From: Hylemonella sp. UBA6679
Lineage (GTDB): Bacteria > Pseudomonadota > Gammaproteobacteria > Burkholderiales > Burkholderiaceae_C
Reading direction: 5' to 3'
DNA: 26,460 bases
Assembly (NCBI GenBank): GCA_002454975.1
Contig: DKJZ01000006.1
Span: 1 to 26,460, forward strand
This document shows, piece by piece, positions 14,874 through 21,141 of this stretch. The position numbers were made by a program, and so were the translations under genes. Position 1 is the first letter of the stretch. Each line of letters starts with the position of its first letter. The notes below the pieces were generated by a model, which searched no databases, had not been told where the DNA came from, and saw only the letters and a list, made by a program, of their open reading frames with translations.

Positions 14874-16045
14874 GCCTTGCAAGCTTCACGACGCATCACC
14901 AGCTTAGTGGCCAGCGGAGCCAGCAAGGCCAGCAAGCCCACTGCGCTCACCGCCCCGTGTGCCCACACCAGCACCATGGCACCCCAGCTGGCAGCACCCC
15001 AAGCGATCCAAGCCAGGCTAACCCCACTGAAGGCCGCCCACACCCAACGCTCAAGCCCAGCGTAAGCGCTCGGCCTCAGCCGCACGGCACTGGCTGCGCG
15101 GATGTTGAGGGGGTGGTTGATCGCAGGCGTGTGGGTGCTCAGGCCCCAGGCCAGGCTGTGGCAGGCCATGCACAGCATCAGGCCGTGTGGATCGGGACGC
15201 AGCCACACCAGCAAACCGCCCAGGCTCAAGCACAAGGCACGCCACATGCTCGCGCGCTGCTGCACAGCAAGCACCCAGGTGTGCATCGGTGACTGCAAGC
15301 AACGGCTCAAACCGGCTGCCAGCGCCATGAGCAACAGGTGCAAGGCCAGCGTGGCCGAAAGCGGCCAACCCGCTTGGCTGCACCAGTCGCCCGAAACCGC
15401 CAAGCTGGCCATCATCAAGCCCATGCTCAGTTGCGCGGCTTGTGCGCTGGCACCTTGCATGCCCGTCTCGGAAGCGGCCTGCGCCAGCCTAGCGGCCATC
15501 AGCGGGCAACTCACGCGCGCGCCCAGGCCACCGGCCACCCACATGGCAGCCCCCAGAATAATTGCGCCAAACAGCAAAATGGCCAAAGCCGCCGGCCACA
15601 GCATGTCTTCGCCTGCCATCACCGCGGCCCACACCAACACCGCAGCACCCAGCGGGCTGCCCCACATGGGCCAAGCTCGACGCGCGCTCAGCGCCCGCGA
15701 GATGTGTTGGCTGTCTATGCAACTTTGCGCCCAGGCCGCCGCAGCCAACATGGCCCACACCACCTGCGCTGTGAGCGCTGCCAAGGTCACCCCCAAGCCG
15801 GCCAAGCACACGCCCATGCTCAGGCGCCAGACACCTGGCCGCACGCGATGCGGCAAGGGCCGTGCCACCAACCATACCCACCACACCACCAAAGGCAACA
15901 TGGCGCTCAGCCCCTGAGCTGCACGCAGGCCCAAGGCAGCCAAGCTCACCCAGGCCATGAGCACCCAGCTCCAATGGGCCAGCGCACTCCAGTCGGCACA
16001 CAAGCGACTCAGGCTGGTACGCAACTTGGGCGCTGTCAGGTGCAC
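14834..16045 (-). CDS. Polytopic membrane protein of unknown function, last gene of the cox unit
   Basis: About 403 residues with roughly 11-12 hydrophobic segments rich in Ala, Leu, Met and Trp (for example LPLVVWWVWLVA, LAILLFGAIILGAAMWVAGG, LSATLALHLLLMALAAGL). I do not recognise the family; the segment count would suit an MFS-like carrier, but no MFS signature motif is seen. The frame is open to an ATG at 16108, but that overlaps the upstream oxygenase. A GTG at 16045 is preceded by AAGGGG at 8 bases and follows the upstream stop, so it is preferred. The gene is tightly linked to coxM-mocA-oxygenase. A CMACH pentapeptide lies inside one membrane segment (codons 15158-15172) and is probably coincidental. 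The 3' end overlaps soxA by 40 bases. Confidence 0.62.
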   Translation of the reverse strand: MHLTAPKLRTSLSRLCADWSALAHWSWVLMAWVSLAALGLRAAQGLSAMLPLVVWWVWLVARPLPHRVRPGVWRLSMGVCLAGLGVTLAALTAQVVWAMLAAAAWAQSCIDSQHISRALSARRAWPMWGSPLGAAVLVWAAVMAGEDMLWPAALAILLFGAIILGAAMWVAGGLGARVSCPLMAARLAQAASETGMQGASAQAAQLSMGLMMASLAVSGDWCSQAGWPLSATLALHLLLMALAAGLSRCLQSPMHTWVLAVQQRASMWRALCLSLGGLLVWLRPDPHGLMLCMACHSLAWGLSTHTPAINHPLNIRAASAVRLRPSAYAGLERWVWAAFSGVSLAWIAWGAASWGAMVLVWAHGAVSAVGLLALLAPLATKLVMRREACKAQGRTPGVSKAMP

Positions 16046-16049
16046 GGAC

Positions 16050-16739
16050 TTAACCCCTTGCGTAGCTTTGCAGCTGGTTGTTGCCATCGGCGCTGTGCAC
16101 GCTGGCATTGAACGACACGATCACCCGGTCTTGCTCGCCTTGGTAAGGCATGGCTTGGTGCGCCAACCACGACGGGAACACCACCAATTGACCCGGCACG
16201 GGCTCAATGTCGATGTGCGGTGACATGAGGTAGGCGTTGCCAAAGTCGGCATGCGCCCCACCCAGGTGTTGAAAATGCGGGCCGTAAAAACGTGTCACAC
16301 CATTGAGAGCGCCCAGCACAGGGTGCGCGGTGCGCTGCGCGGGCGCATCCACCTGCAAGCAATACACCCCCGACCACGAGCAGTTGCCGTGGGTGTGGAT
16401 GTCGTGGTGCACACCGTTGTTGCTGATCTGAAACCAAATGCCGTTCAAGGCAATTTGAAACGCGGGGGCAGCCGTGGGCCAGTGGCCGCTGTTGGCCTGC
16501 ACCACGGTGTCGCGAATGCCGCCCACGATGAACTGCAGCAGTTGTTGCCATTCGGAGATGTTGATGCGGCCCAGCAGGTCATCGCGGCTGGCGTAAAAGG
16601 CCGCCCCTGGCTGCGCGTCGCCCAGGCGCATGGTTTTGAACACACGCACCAGCACCTCGTTGATGTCTTGCGCTTGCGCCAAACGGTGGATACCCAAGGG
16701 CGTGGCCCACAAGGCGTTGAAAGTCTCAGGGGTGGCCAT
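16050..16739 (-). CDS. Putative 2OG-Fe(II) oxygenase (TIGR02466 type)
   Basis: A 229-residue protein of the TIGR02466 family. It begins MATPETFNALWATPLG (the usual F-x-x-P/T-x-L opening). It has IWFQISNNGVHHDIHTHGN with the His cluster (His111-His117), SGVYCLQV, then PGQLVVFPSWLAHQAMPY with the distal His and DRVIVSFNA with the 2OG-binding Arg. Family members are presumed Fe(II)/2-oxoglutarate hydroxylases with unknown substrates. An open extension to 16916 lies within mocA and is rejected. The start at 16739 is 8 bases from the mocA stop, and the next gene starts 4 bases after its stop, so it rides in the cox unit. Why a CO-oxidation unit would carry it is not known. Confidence 0.85.
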   Translation of the reverse strand: MATPETFNALWATPLGIHRLAQAQDINEVLVRVFKTMRLGDAQPGAAFYASRDDLLGRINISEWQQLLQFIVGGIRDTVVQANSGHWPTAAPAFQIALNGIWFQISNNGVHHDIHTHGNCSWSGVYCLQVDAPAQRTAHPVLGALNGVTRFYGPHFQHLGGAHADFGNAYLMSPHIDIEPVPGQLVVFPSWLAHQAMPYQGEQDRVIVSFNASVHSADGNNQLQSYARG

Positions 16740-16747
16740 GGCAGGGC

Positions 16748-17428
16748 TTAAACCGGGGCCAAGAGGCCAGCTGGCCAGCGCAGTTGGTGACCGGTGCGCT
16801 CGGCAAAGGCGGCAATGTCGGCCTCGGTGTCGATATCGGTCATGTAGCGGTTGTTGGTGGTGGACCAACGCAAAACCTGCGCAGGGTTGGCCTGCTGCCA
16901 CTGCTTGCAGCCCCATTGTGTGTCGCCGGCCAAGATGGCTTCTTTGACCTGTGTGCTGAAGATGACTGGGTTGCCAGGCACGCCGTCTTTTTCAGGCACC
17001 ACCACTTGCACACCCTCAGCGCGTTTTTTGTAGGCACCAATCAGGTCGGTGGCATCTTGCGCGTTGATCAACGGTTGGTCGGCCAGGGCCACCAGCACCG
17101 CATCCAATTTGGGCGAGAGGGCCTGCAAGCCCAAGTGCAAAGAGCTGTTTTGACCTTCGTCTGGGTTGGGGTTGCGCACCAAGGTGACTGGGAAGGTGCT
17201 CACCGCAGGTTCAATTTGGTCGGCGTAGTGACCCAGCACCACCACCACCTCGTCCACCCCCGCGCCGGAGAGCGCGATGAGTTGGCGACGAATCAGCGAG
17301 ACGCCGCCCAACTCCAGCAAGCATTTGGGTTTGCCCCCCATGCGCGAGGCAGAGCCGGCTGCGAGCAACACAGCGCCCACGGTCAAACGGTTGTAGAGGC
17401 CACCGCCGCCCTTCAAAATGCAACCCAT
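16748..17428 (-). CDS. mocA: Molybdenum cofactor cytidylyltransferase MocA
   Basis: A 226-residue MobA-like nucleotidyltransferase. LLAAGSASRMGGKPK (about residues 21-35) is the nucleotide-binding loop, ALADQPLI carries the metal-binding Asp, and PEKDGVPGNPVIFS is the GxPGxPV[IL]F element of MocA. It should transfer CMP from CTP to the molybdenum cofactor, giving the cytosine dinucleotide used by CO dehydrogenase and IorAB-type hydroxylases. The ATG at 17428 is preceded by GGAGG at ideal spacing and lies just after the coxF stop (TGAGATG). A longer frame to 17470 falls inside coxF. MocA versus MobA specificity is inferred from the GVPGNP motif and the neighbours. Confidence 0.85.
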   Translation of the reverse strand: MGCILKGGGGLYNRLTVGAVLLAAGSASRMGGKPKCLLELGGVSLIRRQLIALSGAGVDEVVVVLGHYADQIEPAVSTFPVTLVRNPNPDEGQNSSLHLGLQALSPKLDAVLVALADQPLINAQDATDLIGAYKKRAEGVQVVVPEKDGVPGNPVIFSTQVKEAILAGDTQWGCKQWQQANPAQVLRWSTTNNRYMTDIDTEADIAAFAERTGHQLRWPAGLLAPV

Positions 17429-17429
17429 C

Positions 17430-18395
17430 TCAACCTCCGCAACAGGATTTTTTAACTGGCTCGGCCACAACCGGGGCTTGGGCTTTGCTTGCGCAGCAAG
17501 AAGCCGGCGCTTTTTGGGGTGCTTGTGTTTGAGCCTGTGTTTGAACCCGTGTTTGAACGTGTGTGGGTGCTTGGGCCGACGCTGCCAAAGTCACCTCAGT
17601 TGCTACGTTTTCAATAGCAAATTCTTGAGCATTGGCAAGGTCTACAGGCACTTTCGATGCCAAACCCTCAGAAGGGTTGCGGCGCTTGGCCACCACATCA
17701 AACAAGACCGAGAGCGCAATTTCTTCAGGGGTTTGTGCCCCCACCAAGCGACCCGCTGGGGCAATGATGGCATCGACCGCTTGCGAATTTTCACCGCTGG
17801 TTTTGAGGTTATCTTTGAGCACCTGCGCCTTGCGCGCACTGGCCACGAACCACACACTTTGCGCTTGCAAGCCCAAGGCAGCGCGCAAGGCGTTGATGTC
17901 ACCACGGCCTTGCGTGGCCACCACCACCCAGGGTGCGCGCGGCAGGTTCTCGCCACTTTGCACGGTAGGTTGGGCATGCACTTGCAAACCCACCTGGGGT
18001 GCAAGTTTGACCAGGGCGTGCGCCACGGGGGAGTCGCCCAGCACCAACAAGCTCGCTGGCGGCAACACCGGGTCGATGAACAGCTCAATCGTGCCACCTG
18101 AATGGCAGCTCATGCCGAACTCCAGCACGTCGTCCAACGTGCGCTCCACCGTCTCACCGCTGGGGGTGATGCGGATGGTGCGGGCCTGGCCGTCAGCCAA
18201 AGCCAAACGCGCCGCTTTGATGACCGCAGGCTGGGCGCAACCGCCGCCAATCCAGCCCTCAATCACGCCATCGGCACTGACCAGCGCTTTGTCACCAGGA
18301 CGTGCCGAGGTGGGGGCCTGCACGCGCAGCACACTCACCAAAGCAAAAGGAACGCCGGCTTGTTGCCGGGCTTGGGCCAATTCAAAAATTTGCAT
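17430..18395 (-). CDS. coxF: XdhC/CoxF-family Mo-enzyme maturation protein with Cys-rich tail
   Basis: A 321-residue protein. The N-terminal XdhC_CoxI domain is visible (FALVSVLRVQAPTSARPGDK, then GWIGGGCAQPAV with Cys53, and GMSCHSGGTIELFIDP). A Rossmann-like XdhC C-terminal domain follows (LLVLGDSPVAHALVKLAP, VVVATQGRGDINAL, VGAQTPEEIALSVL). XdhC proteins bind and guard the molybdenum cofactor before insertion and help its sulfuration. Beyond residue 240 there is an unusual low-complexity extension. It contains QT repeats (THVQTRVQTQAQTQAP) and two cysteine pairs, Cys300-Cys301 and Cys318-Cys319, ending SCCGG. It starts 9 bases after coxE and directly precedes mocA, fitting cofactor delivery to CoxL. 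The tail might bind a metal; that is inference. Confidence 0.87.
   Translation of the reverse strand: MQIFELAQARQQAGVPFALVSVLRVQAPTSARPGDKALVSADGVIEGWIGGGCAQPAVIKAARLALADGQARTIRITPSGETVERTLDDVLEFGMSCHSGGTIELFIDPVLPPASLLVLGDSPVAHALVKLAPQVGLQVHAQPTVQSGENLPRAPWVVVATQGRGDINALRAALGLQAQSVWFVASARKAQVLKDNLKTSGENSQAVDAIIAPAGRLVGAQTPEEIALSVLFDVVAKRRNPSEGLASKVPVDLANAQEFAIENVATEVTLAASAQAPTHVQTRVQTQAQTQAPQKAPASCCASKAQAPVVAEPVKKSCCGG
17525..17560 (-). repeat. Three tandem 12-base units in the coxF tail
   Basis: GTGTTTGAGCCT, GTGTTTGAACCC and GTGTTTGAACGT stand end to end (17525-17536, 17537-17548, 17549-17560), read on the plus strand. They encode the repeating V/A-Q-T-R/Q tetrapeptides of the low-complexity linker in the XdhC-type protein. 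Unit length is a multiple of three, so copy-number change would keep the frame. Confidence 0.8.
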
Positions 18396-18404
18396 GCGTT
18401 GACC

Positions 18405-19589
18405 TCAATGAAGTTGATGGCTGGCCACCAGCAAGTCTTGCAAGGTGGCCATGGGAATGAAGCGGTCGATGCTCGCACGCGCGTGCTGTATCGCCTCGGA
18501 GGATGGTACGCCACGGGTGGGGTGAAACCATGTGACTTTCACGGATCTGGCGCGCAAACTTTGCAGCGCTTGCGCCAGCTCCATGGGCGGGTCGGCATCA
18601 AAGCCATCAGAAAACACCCACACACGCGCGCCGGTGTGCAATTGCGCGCGGGCATGCACCTGCACAAAGTCTTGCAAGCTCGTGGCAATGCGCGTGCCAC
18701 CGCCGAAACCCGCTGTGACCGCGTTGATTTTTTCCTGTACCCGGCCGGAGTCGCGCTCCAACCAAGAGGTGATTTCGCTCAAGCGGGTGTGAAACACAAA
18801 GGCCCGTGTGGGCGTGGCCTGCACAAACGCGCGGGCCATGCGCAAAAACAACTGCGCATGGCTTTCCATGGAGCGGCTCACATCCACCAGGATGAAGAGG
18901 CGCGGCTGGATGCGGCGTGGCTGTTTCCAGGCCGGCTTGATCGGCAAGCCACCATGGGCCACGCTGCTGCGCAGGGTCTTGCGCACATCCAGGCGGTGGC
19001 CTGCGCTGTGCCATTGCTGGCGACGCACCAGGCGCTTGCGCAACTGCTGTGCGATGCGCTCGGCAATTTGGCGCAAACCCGCCAGGTCTTGCGGTAACCA
19101 CTGCGAGAGCTCACGGTCGTGCAGGGCTTCGGTGCGGGTGGCGCCCCCTTGGGCACGCGGCTGCGCGTTTGCCTCTTGCAAGGCCGCGTGGTCAGACACA
19201 TCGCTGCTGCGCGGGGCCGTGTTGTTTTGGGGTTGCGAAGCAGCGTCCATGTCGGCGTGCATGGCTTGCACTTGCTCACGCAGCGAGCGCGAGGGGCGGG
19301 TCTGTCCGCTCACACGCACCGTGCCTTTGATGCGGTGAGGAAACCAAAAGCGGTCGAACAACTCCGGCCACTGGCGCCACTCGCGCACATGGCAACAAGC
19401 AATCGAACGCCAGGCCGCCGAGATGTCTTCTGCCTTACTAGCTCCTAAATGCATAGCAGCTTCGAGCATGCTTTGCTGCTCGGCCACCCCCACCGTGAAG
19501 CCCTGGTCGCGCAGCAAGGCTGCAAATTGCGCCAAGTTCTCCACAGGCCAGCTCGCAGCCACGGGGGCTTTCAGGGCGCGAGCATGCAT
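18405..19589 (-). CDS. coxE: VWA-domain protein CoxE
   Basis: A 394-residue CoxE-like protein. The von Willebrand A domain begins near residue 230 with RLFILVDVSRSMESH; the MIDAS motif DxSxS is Asp236-Ser240. It continues with GGGTRIATSLQDF and WVFSDGFDADPP. The N-terminal part (1-110) is helical, followed by a polar Gln/Ala-rich linker (about 115-160). CoxE works with the CoxD ATPase in maturing the CoxL active site in Oligotropha (Afipia) carboxidovorans. The gene starts 3 bases after coxD. A Comamonadaceae-like short dyad lies in the N-terminal coding region around 19437-19461. Confidence is high given the D-E pairing. Confidence 0.88.
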   Translation of the reverse strand: MHARALKAPVAASWPVENLAQFAALLRDQGFTVGVAEQQSMLEAAMHLGASKAEDISAAWRSIACCHVREWRQWPELFDRFWFPHRIKGTVRVSGQTRPSRSLREQVQAMHADMDAASQPQNNTAPRSSDVSDHAALQEANAQPRAQGGATRTEALHDRELSQWLPQDLAGLRQIAERIAQQLRKRLVRRQQWHSAGHRLDVRKTLRSSVAHGGLPIKPAWKQPRRIQPRLFILVDVSRSMESHAQLFLRMARAFVQATPTRAFVFHTRLSEITSWLERDSGRVQEKINAVTAGFGGGTRIATSLQDFVQVHARAQLHTGARVWVFSDGFDADPPMELAQALQSLRARSVKVTWFHPTRGVPSSEAIQHARASIDRFIPMATLQDLLVASHQLH

Positions 19590-19592
19590 GGC

Positions 19593-20489
19593 TCAGACCT
19601 TCTCGGCCACACCCACACTGCGCCTGCCTTCAATGAGTTGGCGCATGCGGTCGGTGCTGAGTTGAAACTGGTCCTCGCGGGTTTTGAGCAAGCAGCCCAG
19701 GCTGGTTGCCATCACGTCCAGGTCTTCGGGCAACTGCACCTGGCCCATGTGGTGCAGGGCCGCCACCCAGTCCAAGGTCTCGGCAATGCCGGGGGTTTTG
19801 TTCAGGTCTTCTTTGCGCAAACGCTGTACAAACTGCACCGCTTCTTCCACCAACTGGGTGTTGGCCTCGGGCAAAGCGGCTTTGACAATTGCGATCTCGC
19901 GCTGCAGCTGCGGGTAGTCCAGGTAATGGAACAAGCAGCGGCGACGCAAAGCATCGGACAACTCGCGCGTGCCGTTGCTGGTGAGGATCACCTGCGGCAC
20001 ATGTCGCGCCTGCAAGGTGCCGATCTCGGGCACCGTGATTTGGTACTCGGAGAGCACCTCGAGCAAAAAGGCCTCAAAGGCCTCGTCAGCGCGGTCGATC
20101 TCATCGATCAACAGCACACAGGGTTTGTCGCTGGAAATCGCTTTGAGCAAGGGACGCTCGAGCAGATACTCGCGCGAAAACACATCGCTCTCTTGCAACT
20201 GCTGCGCGCCGCCTTCATGCAAGCGGATGGCCATGAGCTGACGGCCGTAATTCCACTCGTAAGCGGCTTGCGAGAGGTCCAGCCCCTCGAAGCACTGCAA
20301 GCGCACCAGTTGCGCGCCGCTGGCTCGCGCCAGCGCTTGGGCCAGCGCGGTTTTACCCACCCCGGCATCGCCCTCTAGCAACAGAGGACGACGCAGGGAC
20401 TGCGCCAGCCACAGGGTGGTGGCCAGACCATCGTCTGACAAATACCCCGCCTGGTGCAGGCGCTCACGCAGCGCGGTGGTGTGGCTCAT
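19593..20489 (-). CDS. coxD: MoxR-family AAA+ ATPase CoxD
   Basis: A 298-residue MoxR-type ATPase. Walker A is LEGDAGVGKTALAQ (about 38-51), Walker B is CVLLIDEIDRADEAFEAFLLE (from residue 124), sensor 1 is ILTSNGTRELSDALRRRC, and the C-terminal lid follows. CoxD is the ATP-dependent chaperone that helps build the sulfur-bridged copper-molybdenum site of CO dehydrogenase, acting with the VWA protein CoxE, which is the next gene. The start overlaps the coxG stop by 4 bases (ATGA). It is normal in length and complete in motifs. Confidence 0.9.
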   Translation of the reverse strand: MSHTTALRERLHQAGYLSDDGLATTLWLAQSLRRPLLLEGDAGVGKTALAQALARASGAQLVRLQCFEGLDLSQAAYEWNYGRQLMAIRLHEGGAQQLQESDVFSREYLLERPLLKAISSDKPCVLLIDEIDRADEAFEAFLLEVLSEYQITVPEIGTLQARHVPQVILTSNGTRELSDALRRRCLFHYLDYPQLQREIAIVKAALPEANTQLVEEAVQFVQRLRKEDLNKTPGIAETLDWVAALHHMGQVQLPEDLDVMATSLGCLLKTREDQFQLSTDRMRQLIEGRRSVGVAEKV

Positions 20490-21130
20490 GCGCGCTTGCC
20501 GAACACCCCGGCAAACCAGCTTTTCACCAAAGCCCAGAAAATGGCCAAGCCATTGATCTCGGTGGCCACTTTGGGTGCAGCGGCAGCCACAGCGGGCGCT
20601 GCGGCAGGAGCCGCAGCAACGCTCTCTTGTGCTTGAGTTGCGGGGGCAGGTGCAGCACCTGCAGGCTGGGGCAAGGTCTGTGCGGTGGCCATGAAGTTGG
20701 CCACGAACTGGGCCAAGATCATGTCGGAGACCTGCACCATCATGCGGCCGCCAAACTGCGCGAATTTGCCGTTGACGATCACCGCGGCTTCACCGCGCAG
20801 CGAGCACTTGGCGGCGTCTGCAGGGTCCGCTTCAATGGTGGCGGTCAGGTCCATCGAGGCGGACGAGCCGCCTTTGTCCGCACCCTTGCCGCGCAAGGTG
20901 AGCTTGCGGGCTGCCACGTCCACGTTGAGCACGTCGACCGTGCCGCCAAACTGGGCCACAGCGGGGCCCACTTTGACTTTGACGCCGCCCTTGTACGAGG
21001 TCTCGGAGAGCTGCTCGGTGATTTCCGCACCGGGCATGCAACCGGCCACGGCCTTGAGGTCGCTCAGCAGCGTCCAGGCACGTGTGGCGTCCACGTCCAG
21101 GGGATAGAGTTTGTCTAATTTGACTTCCAT
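20486..21130 (-). CDS. coxG: CoxG-like SRPBCC-family protein
   Basis: A 214-residue protein. Residues 1-145 are a CoxG/START-type domain: MEVKLDKLYPLDVDATRAWTLLSD is the opening helix-strand unit, CMPGAEITEQL is the CoxG signature, and the strands that follow include GKFAQFGGRMM. A long Ala/Pro linker (about 150-190) leads to a C-terminal hydrophobic helix (GLAIFWALVKSWFAGVF). CoxG is thought to recruit CO dehydrogenase to the membrane and to quinone; the C-terminal helix supports anchoring. In O. carboxidovorans coxG follows coxF, whereas here it sits between coxL and coxD. It starts 11 bases after the coxL stop. Confidence 0.87.
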   Translation of the reverse strand: MEVKLDKLYPLDVDATRAWTLLSDLKAVAGCMPGAEITEQLSETSYKGGVKVKVGPAVAQFGGTVDVLNVDVAARKLTLRGKGADKGGSSASMDLTATIEADPADAAKCSLRGEAAVIVNGKFAQFGGRMMVQVSDMILAQFVANFMATAQTLPQPAGAAPAPATQAQESVAAAPAAAPAVAAAAPKVATEINGLAIFWALVKSWFAGVFGKRA

Positions 21131-21141
21131 GTTTGATCCGA

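Noticed and set aside
15158..15172. A CMACH heme-type motif in the membrane protein next to the cytochrome genes
   Set aside because: It lies within a hydrophobic membrane segment of a protein without an exported domain or axial-ligand context. Coincidence is more likely than a heme site.
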